Positions 27,089 to 36,453 are shown, counted from the first letter of the stretch. The stretch: DNA of 64,000 bases from an uncultured Verrucomicrobiota bacterium (GCA_903856725.1 CAIOCT010000011.1:1-64000), one strand, 5' to 3'. Notes: generated by a model from the letters alone, not told the origin. Numbers and translations are program-made.

Positions 27089-29296
27089 ATGAACCTTCTT
27101 CGCCACTTCTCTGTCTTGCTTGCATTGCCCGCGCTCCTTTGGGCCGCAGAATCCCCAGGAGTTAAAAATGGTTCCGTTCGTGTCTCCCTTGTATCTGCGA
27201 ATGCTGCTATCGAAGCGGGCAAGCCTTTTACGATTGCCCTGCGGATGCAACACGACCCGCACTGGCACAGCTACTGGATCGCCGCGGGCACCGGCTATCC
27301 CACTTCTATTAACTGGACCTTACCGACTGGTTTTAAGGCCGGCGAAATTCAATGGCCGACCCCGACCATTTTGCGCGACTCCACTGGGAAAATTGTGGGC
27401 AATGGCTACAGCGAAGAATCATTCCTCCTCGTAGAAATCACCCCACCTGCTTTTCGCGCCAGCGAAAATCCAAGACAAATATCGGGCGACCAAGAGATCG
27501 CGACAGTGCCTTTTGCGCCCGGCTCTAAAATTAAACTAGCCGCCGCCACCGAGTGGCTCATGTGCCAAGACGTTTGCATGCCGGGCGAGGCGAAACTAGA
27601 AATTGCTCTCGACGTCGCCGCCGCCGCCCAACCTGACGCCCGATGGGCCCAGCCGATTACTCAGGCCCGCGCGCAATTACCCATCGCCGCGACCGAGTGG
27701 AATCTCACGGCCACACACGATGAGAAAAACGTAACCCTCCGGCTTATCCCAAAATCGGGTAATACACATAAGCCGACGAACCTACATTTCTTCGCAACGG
27801 ATGCCTTCACCGATTATACTCAGCTCGCGAAAGTGACGGCTGAAAATGATGGTTGGGTATTAGTCCTGCCGCTTGATGCCGTTGCCGATAAAACGACGAA
27901 GCGCCTGACCGGAGTGCTCGCCTCAGCCAACGGCTGGACGGCTGGTGCCAGCTACGGCGGTCTAGCAATCGATGTGGCCTTTAGTGCTGATGAAGTGCCG
28001 ACCCTCCCGACGGTCACGCGCCAAACTTCCAACCCGACCCCGCCGTCTACTTCACTCGCCGCTCCCAGCAGTTTGCTCGCCACGCTCGGCTTGGCTTTCA
28101 TTGGGGGCTTAATTCTGAATCTGATGCCGTGCGTTTTCCCCGTGCTCGGAATCAAGATTCTCGGTTTTGTTAACCAATCCGGTAATGACCGTAAAAAAAT
28201 CACCGCGCATGGTCTGACTTTTACGCTCGGCGTGCTGGTTTCATTTTGGGCGCTGGCGGGCGCGCTCCTCATCCTCCGCGCTGGTGGCGCTCAACTCGGC
28301 TGGGGCTTCCAACTCCAATCGCCTGTTTTTGTTTTTGGCATGGCCGTATTCCTCCTGATTTTTGCTCTCAACTTAAGTGGACTTTTTGAGGTAGGGCTGT
28401 CCGCCACCAGTGTCGGCGGCAATCTGCAGATGCAGGATGGTTTTGCTGGGTCTTTTTTCACCGGCGCTTTAGCCACCCTCGTCGCGACCCCCTGCAGTGC
28501 ACCCTTTCTGGCGCCAGCTTTGGGCGCGGCTCTATCCCTCTCCGCGGGACAAGCTTTCCTGATTTTTACCGCAATCGCCCTGGGGCTCGCCCTGCCCTAC
28601 CTGCTTTTTTCAATTTTTCCGCAGGCGATCAAACTGCTCCCAAAACCCGGCGCATGGATGGAAACGTTTAAACAATTTATGGCCTTCCCACTTTATGCGA
28701 CCGTCGGCTGGTTGTTGTGGGTACTCGCTGGCCAGACTAAGGATGATGACAATGCCCTGTTATTAATTTCCTTCGGCTTCGTGCTCGTCGCGATGGCCGC
28801 ATGGGCGTACGGCCGTTTTGGTCAGGCATCAGGAAAACCTCAGCGCCAATTAGCCGGTCGGATCGGCGCTGCACTCCTTCTCGCGAGCGGTCTTTATACG
28901 GGTTGGCCCAAAACAAGCGCAGCCCCCACGACGGCCGACAGCTACCAAGTCACTTGGGAGAAATGGAGTCCCGCGGCCATTGCTGCAGCGCAAGCCGCTG
29001 GCAAATTTGTCTATGTAGATTTCACCGCTCGCTGGTGCGCCACTTGCCAAACGAATAAGGCGACCGTGTTTCACCACGACGCGGTGCTCGCCTCGCTGGC
29101 CCAGCACCAAACGGTGTTACTCCGTGGCGATTGGACGAATCGTGATCCCCTCATCACCGCCGAGCTCGCCCGCTGGAATCGCTCCGCGGTGCCTTTCAAT
29201 TTGATTTACGCTCCGGGTAAACCCCAACCGATTATTCTCCCCGAATTGCTAACACCTCAGATTGTACTCGATGCTTTAGCTCAGGCTGGAAAATAA
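27089..29296 (+). CDS. dsbD: DsbD-family thiol:disulfide interchange protein
   Basis: This 735-residue inner-membrane protein carries electrons from cytoplasmic thioredoxin to periplasmic thiol proteins. It has a signal peptide (about 1-19), an N-terminal DsbD-alpha-like domain with C159 and C163 (CQDVC), a membrane domain of about eight helices with the redox cysteines C348 (LMPCVFP) and C469 (ATPCSAP), and a C-terminal thioredoxin domain with WCATC (C650, C653). All three cysteine pairs are intact. It is longer than E. coli DsbD (565 residues), closer to ScsB-like forms. It is divergent from the sigma gene of the TlpA/receptor cluster and is the likely electron source for those TlpA domains. 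Confidence 0.92.
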   Translation: MNLLRHFSVLLALPALLWAAESPGVKNGSVRVSLVSANAAIEAGKPFTIALRMQHDPHWHSYWIAAGTGYPTSINWTLPTGFKAGEIQWPTPTILRDSTGKIVGNGYSEESFLLVEITPPAFRASENPRQISGDQEIATVPFAPGSKIKLAAATEWLMCQDVCMPGEAKLEIALDVAAAAQPDARWAQPITQARAQLPIAATEWNLTATHDEKNVTLRLIPKSGNTHKPTNLHFFATDAFTDYTQLAKVTAENDGWVLVLPLDAVADKTTKRLTGVLASANGWTAGASYGGLAIDVAFSADEVPTLPTVTRQTSNPTPPSTSLAAPSSLLATLGLAFIGGLILNLMPCVFPVLGIKILGFVNQSGNDRKKITAHGLTFTLGVLVSFWALAGALLILRAGGAQLGWGFQLQSPVFVFGMAVFLLIFALNLSGLFEVGLSATSVGGNLQMQDGFAGSFFTGALATLVATPCSAPFLAPALGAALSLSAGQAFLIFTAIALGLALPYLLFSIFPQAIKLLPKPGAWMETFKQFMAFPLYATVGWLLWVLAGQTKDDDNALLLISFGFVLVAMAAWAYGRFGQASGKPQRQLAGRIGAALLLASGLYTGWPKTSAAPTTADSYQVTWEKWSPAAIAAAQAAGKFVYVDFTARWCATCQTNKATVFHHDAVLASLAQHQTVLLRGDWTNRDPLITAELARWNRSAVPFNLIYAPGKPQPIILPELLTPQIVLDALAQAGK

Positions 29297-29424
29297 TTGC
29301 CCTCGGCTAACCGTTAACGTTCTGGCGTGCGGGAGTGAGCGCAGAGTGCCCCGAAACAGCGGTGCTGCTGATCTCATTTTTCAGAGTTCCCTCGCCGCCT
29401 TCCTTTCGTCATGAGTGGCCCCGA

Positions 29425-30288
29425 GTGAATGATCCTGTCCATCGAAAATCTGTCGGCCTCTTATTGTTGGCCGCCCTCTGTTGGAGCCTCGGTGGAGTGC
29501 TGCTGAAATCAGTCGCCTGGCCGAGTCTTGCGGTGGCTGGTGGTCGCGGGGGCATTGCGGCCATATTTTTGCTCGTGGTCTGTCGGCGGACCTTGCGCTT
29601 CACCTGGTCACCCCTGCAACTTGGCGCAGCGGTAGCTTTTGCGGGCTGCACCGTACTTTTTGCGGCGGCCAATAAACTCACGACGGCGGCCAACGCTATT
29701 CTTCTGCAATATACCGCTCCCGTTTGGGTCGCACTTTTAGGTACCTGGCTGCTTGGTGAACGCGCCTCGCGGGCCGACTGGCTGACGATTCTGGCCACCT
29801 TTAGCGGTATGGGAATTTTTCTGTTCGATGGCCTCCGCCTCCATGATCTTACCGGAATCGCCGTCTCAATCGCGAGTGGCCTCTGCTTCGGCCTCATGAT
29901 TCTGCTCCTCCGCAAACAGAAAAACGGCTCCTCCATTGAGTCTATTATTTTAGGCAATGGGCTCGCCTTGCTGATTGGATTGCCCGCGCTGCATTCTGCG
30001 CCACCCCTCGCCCCGAGTGGGATTGTGGCGTTACTCTTACTCGGCTTGGTTCAACTCGGTCTGGCGTATCTCTTTTACGCTCGTGCGCTCAAGCATGTTA
30101 CCGCTCTCGAAGCCGTCCTGATCCCAGTCATCGAGCCAATCTTGAATCCGCTCTGGGTCTTGCTCTTCATCGGCGAACAGCCCAGCCCGCTGGCCCTTGT
30201 CGGCGGAGCCATCGTCGTAGGCGCTGTCACCTGGCGCGCGATCTCCTCCTTACGACGCGTAGCCGTGTTACCTTCGTTAACCACCTGA
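29425..30288 (+). CDS. EamA-family (DMT) transporter
   Basis: The product is a ten-helix drug/metabolite transporter made of two EamA repeats (about 1-135 and 145-280). I place the start at the GTG at 29425 (287 residues), because the upstream in-frame extension from GTG 29335 lacks membrane character and would be unusual. The segment LLLAALCWSLGGVLLKSVAW opens helix 1. The substrate of such exporters (amino acids, nucleosides, metabolites) cannot be told from sequence. It ends 16 bases from a second EamA gene that runs towards it. Confidence 0.85.
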   Translation: MNDPVHRKSVGLLLLAALCWSLGGVLLKSVAWPSLAVAGGRGGIAAIFLLVVCRRTLRFTWSPLQLGAAVAFAGCTVLFAAANKLTTAANAILLQYTAPVWVALLGTWLLGERASRADWLTILATFSGMGIFLFDGLRLHDLTGIAVSIASGLCFGLMILLLRKQKNGSSIESIILGNGLALLIGLPALHSAPPLAPSGIVALLLLGLVQLGLAYLFYARALKHVTALEAVLIPVIEPILNPLWVLLFIGEQPSPLALVGGAIVVGAVTWRAISSLRRVAVLPSLTT

Positions 30289-30304
30289 GAGCCCCTTTAA
30301 AATC

Positions 30305-31270
30305 CTAAGCTTTCGCGGGAGGGTTGAGCTGCAGGAGCACGTTGGCCAGAGTGATGAGCCCGCCGCCAAGCAACAGATGCCAGGTCAATTGCTCGTTCGC
30401 GTAGGTGAACCCAGCCCAGGCGGCAAAAATCGCCGGTAAAAATAACGCCATGATCGAAGCAAAGATCGGCTCGAAACAATAAATGAGCCCGGCCTCCGTC
30501 GCCGTGATTTTTGGCTGCCAGGTATTCATTAAAATGAAAGAGCCCAAGGTGCAAAATACGGTTAACAGTCCGGTGAATACGAGCCAGGGACCGTTGGTCC
30601 ACGGCGTCAGCAAATCGCTGAGCTGTGGGGCGGTCACTCCCGACACGATTGAAAACACCCCCGCTTCCACGACAAACATAACTAAGGTAATAGGGAGCGC
30701 CCGATTAGCCGAGTACCGCTTCCGCTCGAGCAGCAGAATTTGCGCCATGAAAAACCCTGAACAGAGCAGGGTTTCGAATTCGCCACGCCCAATCTGCATC
30801 TCCCGAAAATCAAATCGGCCGAGTACCGCGACCCCAACAAAAACTAATGCCGCACAACCCAAGACCAAGGGGGCCGGCCAACGCCGCACCTGCAGCGCAA
30901 AATAAAAGGGAATCATGATCGCATAGAGCTGCGTCAGAAATGAAGAAACGGATACTGAAGTAAATTGAAGCCCATCATTTTGTAACAGCATCCCGCCGCC
31001 CGCGAGCAACCCGAGCCACCAGCCTTGCTCAATTTCTAGCCGCGTAATGCTCGCGATTTTTTTTCTGAGAACCAAACCGAGGACCAGGGTTGCGAGCAAA
31101 AACCGCGGCGCGATCGTATAGGCCGCGATAAACCAAGTGCTACTCGCCGGTACAAGTTGAGCATGGACCAAGGCAATCGATTTAACTAACGGAAAACTCA
31201 GCCCCCAATATAAATTGGCTAGCAAGAGCATCCCAAGAGCTCTGCGATGCAGAGCAGGATCAGCGACCAT
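30305..31270 (-). CDS. Second EamA-family transporter, convergent
   Basis: A ten-helix DMT-superfamily protein with two EamA repeats; helix 1 contains LLANLYWGLSFPLVKSI. ATG at 31270 gives 321 residues; an in-frame start at 31315 is possible but adds a less typical N-terminus. It differs strongly from the neighbour at 29425, so the pair is not a recent duplication. The substrate is unknown; metabolite efflux is the family role. Confidence 0.85.
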   Translation of the reverse strand: MVADPALHRRALGMLLLANLYWGLSFPLVKSIALVHAQLVPASSTWFIAAYTIAPRFLLATLVLGLVLRKKIASITRLEIEQGWWLGLLAGGGMLLQNDGLQFTSVSVSSFLTQLYAIMIPFYFALQVRRWPAPLVLGCAALVFVGVAVLGRFDFREMQIGRGEFETLLCSGFFMAQILLLERKRYSANRALPITLVMFVVEAGVFSIVSGVTAPQLSDLLTPWTNGPWLVFTGLLTVFCTLGSFILMNTWQPKITATEAGLIYCFEPIFASIMALFLPAIFAAWAGFTYANEQLTWHLLLGGGLITLANVLLQLNPPAKA

Positions 31271-31391
31271 AGAATTAAAAACCGTAGAGTTAAAGCCGCC
31301 CAGGAGCGGAGTCAAAAATCACCGTAGCCCACGCCGCCGCTTAGGCGGCCCAGCTTAATCACAAAACCACGCGAGCTGTCTCAGCCGGGCC

Positions 31392-31427
31392 AAAACAAAA
31401 CCGCCGCGGATTACTCCGCGGCGGTTT
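31392..31427 (-). terminator. Strong Rho-independent terminator of the SWIB gene
   Basis: A perfect 13-base stem (31398-31410 with 31415-31427, loop of four) is followed on the - strand by TTTTGTTTTGG. It lies just 28 bases after the SWIB stop codon. Confidence 0.92.
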
Positions 31428-31454
31428 CTTAAATTTCGCTAAAAAGCAAAAGCC

Positions 31455-31724
31455 TTACGAGACGTGCTTGCTGACCAATTTGGTCATGTCGAACATGCTC
31501 ACTTGAGTCTTGCCATTGAAAACTGCCTTGAGGGCGTCATCGGCATTGATCATGCGGCGGTTCTTTTTGTCCTGGAGGCCATTCTTCTTAATGTAGGCCC
31601 AGAGTTTCTTGGTCATTTCCGTGCGGGGCAGCGGATTGGAACCAACGACAAGCGCGAGCTTGGCATCGGGAGTTACCGGCTTCATGAAAGCGGCGTTTGG
31701 TTTACGAGTGGATTTTTTTGCCAT
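31455..31724 (-). CDS. SWIB/MDM2-domain small protein
   Basis: The 89-residue basic protein is nearly all SWIB domain (about 12-86, with LPRTEMTKKLWAYIKKNGLQ and ADDALKAVF). SWIB domains are mainly eukaryotic, in SWI/SNF complexes, but stand-alone bacterial forms occur in Chlamydiae and Verrucomicrobia. The lysine-rich N-terminus may bind DNA. A role in chromosome organisation or transcription is suspected but not proven. The gene is monocistronic, with its own strong terminator. Confidence 0.93.
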   Translation of the reverse strand: MAKKSTRKPNAAFMKPVTPDAKLALVVGSNPLPRTEMTKKLWAYIKKNGLQDKKNRRMINADDALKAVFNGKTQVSMFDMTKLVSKHVS

Positions 31725-31859
31725 AGTGATACTCTTGATAGTGGTGGTTTAGGGCAATGCAACGATTTTCTAGAGGAGAATCATCTTTTTTCAGAGGAGA
31801 AACTAAGGGTTTCTGCCCAACTTATTTTCAACCGACCGCTATCGCTCGTCTGCGACGAC

Positions 31860-33722
31860 TCACCCTTGATCATCAACCTGCACAAATTGACGATAAAGCG
31901 CCGCGTAATGTCCGCGCCGTGTGAGCAGCTCGTGATGCGAACCGCGTTCGATAATTCTTCCTTGGTCAAGCACGAGCACAAGATCCGCATGCCGAATCGT
32001 ACTGAGCCGATGCGCGACCACTAAACTCGTGCGCCCTACCAATAATTTTTGGAGCGCCTGCTGAAGGCGCGCCTCGGTGAGGGCATCGATGGAACTCGTC
32101 GCCTCGTCGAGCAAGAGAATCCGCGGATCAGCCAGCAGTGCTCGGGTAAAGCAGATTAACTGGCGCTGACCAACGGATAACCCGGCCCCCTTTTCCCCTA
32201 CCTCCGTTTGCAGGCCCAGCGGCAAGGCCTCCAGCAGATCAAGACAATCGAGCGAAGCCGCCGCCGCGCGAATTTCCTGATCCGTGGCCTCCGGTCGACT
32301 CAGTCGAATATTTTCCATCACGGTTCCGCTAAAAAGCACATTCTGTTGCTGAACCATGCCCATCTGCCGATGCAGCGATTTACCAGTCAAAGTCCGGAGG
32401 TCGCGGTCATCGACTAGCACCTGTCCATCGGTAGGCAGATAAAACTTGGCCACCAAATTAATGATCGAGCTCTTACCGCTCCCAGTATGACCGACCAGCG
32501 CAATCGTTTGCCCAGCTTCGGCAATAAAATTTACCTCGTGCAACACCGACCGAGCAGGATCATAACCAAAAGTCACATCGCGAAACTCGACTCGGGCCCC
32601 ACTCGCCACCGCCCCGCTCGGTTGGTTAAACAAGCGTTGGTCAGGTAAATCAACCGCGGTCGGTTCATCAACCCAATCTGGCACGACATCAATTAAGCGA
32701 AAAACTCGCTCGGCCCCCGCCATCGCGATGAGGGCCTGATTGTATTGATTCCCAATAATTGCGATGGGCGCGAAAAACTGATTGGCCAATAGAAAAAAGG
32801 TAATGAGGCTGCCCATCGACATATCGCCGTGAAACACGCGGCCGCCGCCAACCAAAAGAAGAATGGCGACAAAAAATTGACTATTCAACTCCAAGAGCGG
32901 CGTCAGAATGGCCGAGGTACGGGCTAGGGCGATATTGTAGCGCGCATGGTCAGCTAACAAACTGCGAAATAGGCCGGCGTTGGTTTCTTGCCGGACAAAG
33001 CCTTGTGTCACCCGAATGCCGTTCACGGACTCAGCTAAAGTCGCCGTGACCCGACTAAAGCTTTCCTGCGAAGCCCGCGAGTATTGACTCAGCCGCGAAC
33101 GAAAATGCCGACTGATGAGCCACAAGACTGGAGCTAGGGCGAGCACGACGAGAAAGAGCACCCAGTCACTCCACGCCATCACAACGGCGGAAAATATCAT
33201 CGAGCCGAATTGAATCACGCTAACAAAAAGCACATCTTGAATCCCAGTCCGCACCGCCTCCACATCGCTGGTGACCCGGCCAATAATGCGCCCCAGCTTG
33301 ATGCGATGGAAAAAACTCATCGGCTGGCGCAGTAACTTTGTAAAAATCTCCGCGCGCAAACCATTCACCACGGTCTCGCCTATCTCTAAAGCAAAACGCT
33401 GCCGGAAGTGAAAAAGCCCATCGGTTGTCAGCGCGAGGAGCCCGTATCCGGCCACTCCCCAAGCGAGGCCAACAAAATCTCGCCCCGTAATGGGTCCTTT
33501 AATAATTAGCGCCATGAGCCAGCCGAGCGCCGGCAATTGCGCCGAGCGCACAATCGTCATAATCACCAAGATGATGACCTTACTCTTAATCGGAGCAGTA
33601 TAAGTAAAGAGGCGGCGAATCAGGCCCCATTCGAGCGGCTTGAATTGCTCATCATCAGCATCTTCATCCCGCGGATGCTGGACCAGGGTCATCGCCCGAG
33701 CGAGTGGCTTGGGCGAACTCAC
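31860..33722 (-). CDS. ABC exporter half-transporter with canonical ATP site residues
   Basis: The 620-residue protein has a six-helix exporter membrane domain (about 30-340) and a nucleotide-binding domain (about 375-610). Walker A is GHTGSGKSS, the signature is LSVGQRQ, Walker B is ILLLDEATSS with the catalytic glutamate, and the H-loop is VAHRLST. Its partner is encoded immediately upstream and overlaps by ATGA, so the two form a heterodimer like TM287/288 or BmrCD. These export drugs, lipids or peptides; the substrate is unknown. The start is ATG at 33722. Confidence 0.92.
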   Translation of the reverse strand: MSSPKPLARAMTLVQHPRDEDADDEQFKPLEWGLIRRLFTYTAPIKSKVIILVIMTIVRSAQLPALGWLMALIIKGPITGRDFVGLAWGVAGYGLLALTTDGLFHFRQRFALEIGETVVNGLRAEIFTKLLRQPMSFFHRIKLGRIIGRVTSDVEAVRTGIQDVLFVSVIQFGSMIFSAVVMAWSDWVLFLVVLALAPVLWLISRHFRSRLSQYSRASQESFSRVTATLAESVNGIRVTQGFVRQETNAGLFRSLLADHARYNIALARTSAILTPLLELNSQFFVAILLLVGGGRVFHGDMSMGSLITFFLLANQFFAPIAIIGNQYNQALIAMAGAERVFRLIDVVPDWVDEPTAVDLPDQRLFNQPSGAVASGARVEFRDVTFGYDPARSVLHEVNFIAEAGQTIALVGHTGSGKSSIINLVAKFYLPTDGQVLVDDRDLRTLTGKSLHRQMGMVQQQNVLFSGTVMENIRLSRPEATDQEIRAAAASLDCLDLLEALPLGLQTEVGEKGAGLSVGQRQLICFTRALLADPRILLLDEATSSIDALTEARLQQALQKLLVGRTSLVVAHRLSTIRHADLVLVLDQGRIIERGSHHELLTRRGHYAALYRQFVQVDDQG

Positions 33723-35590
33723 GGGGTGCCCTCCCCGCCGGCTAAGCCGAGCAGTTGCAAATCACGCCCATCAACTAACTGCAGATTGGCCACTCGCAGA
33801 TAGGGACCGGGGCGCTGCATTAATTCTTCATGCGTGCCGCGCTGCACAATGCGCCCGGCTTCCATCACAATAATAAAATCAGCCCGCCGCAAGGTGCTCA
33901 GGCGATGCGCCACGATAAAAGTGGTCCGGCCCGCAATCGCTCGATCAAGCGCCTCAAAAATCTCATGCTCGGTTTCGCTGTCGATCGCGGCGGTCGGATC
34001 ATCAAGCAATAAAATTGCTGGCTCTAGCAAGACGGCCCGCGCGATGGCCAGCCGCTGCCGTTGCCCACCCGAAAGGCTATTACCACTCTCTCCCAACACC
34101 GTATCGTAACCCTGCGGGAGAGCCGTGATAAAATCATGGGCCGCGGCAATTTTTGCGGCTCGCTCAATTTGCTCACGAGTCGCGCGCGGATGACCGAAGG
34201 CAATATTGGCTCCTATGGTATTAGAGAACAGGAAGCTTTCTTGAAAAACTAAACCGATATTACGCCGCAAGTCCTCGAGGTTAAGCCGGCGAACATCGAC
34301 TCCATCGATTAAAATCTGACCGGCTGTGGGATCGAAAAAGCGGGGAATCAAGCTCATCAACACGCTCTTCCCGGCTCCAGTTTCCCCCAGAATAGCGACG
34401 CACTGACCGGGCTGCACGGCCAAATTAAGATCGCGCACCACCGCTTCCGCGCCGTCGTAAGCAAAAGAAACATTCACAAATTCGATGGCGCCATTGAATC
34501 GCGCTTGTCGGACTGCATCAGTCGCACTCTTTACCTCCACAGGAGCGTCGAGGATTTCAAACACCCGCCGAGCGCCAATCAGCGATTGTTGCACGCTGTT
34601 AACGATGCTCGCGACGTTATTGACCTGACCAGAGAACTGCTCAAGGAGACCGGCAAAAACGACAAGCCCAGTCCCGAGGGGCAGGCGATCATGGGCCACC
34701 AGCCAGCCACCATAGCCCAGCAAAACCATCATATTAATGCGCGTCAGGAAGCCGACGGCTGGTGAAAACAAACTCATATGCCAAAAAATATCTCGCTGTT
34801 GCTCGAGCACGGCATTGTTTGCCGCCGCAAATTTCTCACGGGCTTCCTCCTCACGCCCAAACCCTTTGGTAACAGCAATACCCTGGATGCTCTCGGCCAA
34901 AATCTGGACCATTCGCTCAACTAATGTCCGATTATGCAGCATCTCGGGCTGCACTTTGCGCGAGAACCACGCTGACAATACCCACAAGACCGGCGTAGTT
35001 GCCAAGCAAACGAGGGTAAGACTAGGGCTCAGACTGACCATATAAAAAACATAAGCCGTCAACGAAATCGCCATGATCACACTCTGGATCAGCACTTGAT
35101 CAACGAACATGCGCACTGACTGCACATCACCGGTTACTCGGGTAATAATTGAGCCGGTCGTGTTCGCGTCAAAGAAGCGAAAACTTAGCTGCTGGAGCTT
35201 ATCATAAACTTCTCCGCGCAGATCGACGACGAGTTTTTGCTGAACCAGTTGGTTCACCGAAACCGCGTAGATATAATTGAGCCCTGCGCGCACGAGAGCG
35301 AAAAGTAAAATAAGCCCCGCCAAGAGAGTCAGCACGTGCATGGGCGGCCAGTCAGTGGGCAGCACTCTGGGCAGCACGCCAACCACGGGCGTGTGATCAA
35401 GTTGGTGTCGGATATAATCGATCCCTACTCCCGTGAAGCTCAGACCGCCGATTCCGAGGGTAAGTAAAATCAACTGAATCCCGAGCACTTGCAGACAATG
35501 GAGACGATAACGCCACGCTAAGCCGAAAAGCCGTCGCACCAAAACTCCGTTCCCTGAAACAAGGAGCGGCATGGGGTTAGGGCGGGACAT
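33719..35590 (-). CDS. ABC exporter half-transporter with degenerate Walker B
   Basis: The product has about 623 residues from ATG 35590 (a TTG seven codons upstream is less likely). A membrane domain (about 20-330) precedes the nucleotide-binding domain with Walker A GETGAGKS and signature LSGGQRQ. In Walker B (ILLLDDPTAA) the catalytic glutamate is replaced by aspartate (about residue 531). This is the known mark of the degenerate site in heterodimeric exporters. It is co-translated with the canonical half downstream. Confidence 0.92.
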   Translation of the reverse strand: MSRPNPMPLLVSGNGVLVRRLFGLAWRYRLHCLQVLGIQLILLTLGIGGLSFTGVGIDYIRHQLDHTPVVGVLPRVLPTDWPPMHVLTLLAGLILLFALVRAGLNYIYAVSVNQLVQQKLVVDLRGEVYDKLQQLSFRFFDANTTGSIITRVTGDVQSVRMFVDQVLIQSVIMAISLTAYVFYMVSLSPSLTLVCLATTPVLWVLSAWFSRKVQPEMLHNRTLVERMVQILAESIQGIAVTKGFGREEEAREKFAAANNAVLEQQRDIFWHMSLFSPAVGFLTRINMMVLLGYGGWLVAHDRLPLGTGLVVFAGLLEQFSGQVNNVASIVNSVQQSLIGARRVFEILDAPVEVKSATDAVRQARFNGAIEFVNVSFAYDGAEAVVRDLNLAVQPGQCVAILGETGAGKSVLMSLIPRFFDPTAGQILIDGVDVRRLNLEDLRRNIGLVFQESFLFSNTIGANIAFGHPRATREQIERAAKIAAAHDFITALPQGYDTVLGESGNSLSGGQRQRLAIARAVLLEPAILLLDDPTAAIDSETEHEIFEALDRAIAGRTTFIVAHRLSTLRRADFIIVMEAGRIVQRGTHEELMQRPGPYLRVANLQLVDGRDLQLLGLAGGEGTP

Positions 35591-35867
35591 GGGAAAATCG
35601 ATTCTATGCAAACTGCGGTGCGGTGCACGAAATATTTATTAATCCGGCCCGCTTCCGTCTCAATTTTACGACGCTAGGCGCCAGCGACGCATTGGAAAAT
35701 CGCTTGCCTAAAACGTCTAAATCTTCAGCCTGCGCATCGTTGAGTTGGTTTTTTGTTAAATTCTATCGCTACGGAGAATTGTCAGGTGAGCACTGCGTTC
35801 AGTGATGATTTGAAATCCGAGTTTCGGGGACGAGCGATCGGGCGACATCATCAGCTCTCATTATTCC

Positions 35868-36290
35868 ATGGAAAACAGTAAGCTCTACGTCGGGAATTTG
35901 CCCTTCGCTAGTACCGCCCAGGACCTCGAAGCCCTGTTTGGCCAAGTTGGTACCGTCAACGTCGTCGAAATTATCTTCGACAAATTCACTGGCCGCTCGC
36001 GCGGTTTTGCCTTCGTTACAATGGGTAACGGCGACGAAGCACAGAAAGCAGTTGAACAATTTCACGGCCACGAAATCGAAGGCCGCGCCTTATCCGTTAA
36101 TATCGCTCGTCCCCGCGAAGAGCGCGCCCCCCGTTCGTTCGGCGAAGGTGGTGGTGGCGGCGGTGGTTATCGCGGCGGTGGCGGTGGTGGTCGCGGCGGC
36201 CGTGGTGGTCGCGGCGGTGGCGGTGGTTACCGCGGTGGTCGCGGTGAAGGCGGCGGCGAACGCGATGGCGGCGGCTACGGTCGCGAATAA
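35868..36290 (+). CDS. RRM-domain RNA-binding protein with glycine/arginine-rich tail
   Basis: The 140-residue protein has one RNA recognition motif (about 4-82) with RNP2 LYVGNLPF and RNP1 RSRGFAFVTM, then a Gly/Arg-rich tail (about 95-140). Such small RRM proteins act as RNA chaperones, often cold-induced. The tail is coded by GGY-rich repeats, which creates long false reading frames on the other strand. The preceding gap (35591-35867) probably contains its promoter and a long 5' UTR. A good terminator follows. Confidence 0.93.
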   Translation: MENSKLYVGNLPFASTAQDLEALFGQVGTVNVVEIIFDKFTGRSRGFAFVTMGNGDEAQKAVEQFHGHEIEGRALSVNIARPREERAPRSFGEGGGGGGGYRGGGGGGRGGRGGRGGGGGYRGGRGEGGGERDGGGYGRE

Positions 36291-36332
36291 CTGTTCGCAC
36301 CACGGCAAGGCTCTTTGCCTCTAGGGACTTTC

Positions 36333-36359
36333 AAAAGCCGGACTTAGTCCGGCTTTTTT
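36333..36359 (+). terminator. Rho-independent terminator after the RRM gene
   Basis: An 11-base perfect stem (36333-36343 with 36347-36357, three-base loop) runs into a T-run. It lies 43 bases after the stop. Confidence 0.92.
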
Positions 36360-36453
36360 ATTGAATCATTTTCCCAAGACTTTTGGGCGCACAGGCCACC
36401 CGCCAAAAAGCTTTTAGACTTGGGAAGGCTTCGCCTCGTGCCATGCTGCCGCC

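Noticed and set aside
35623-35805. 60-residue open frame upstream of the RRM gene
   Set aside because: No ribosome binding site, no domain pattern; more likely the leader region of the RRM gene.
36159-36280. Apparent DNA repeats
   Set aside because: Low-complexity glycine codons, not a tandem repeat or CRISPR.
35938-36324. Alanine/valine-rich open frame within the RRM gene, and opposite His/Arg/Thr-rich frames
   Set aside because: They are alternative readings of the GGY-rich glycine tail; the RRM frame has RNP1 and RNP2 motifs.
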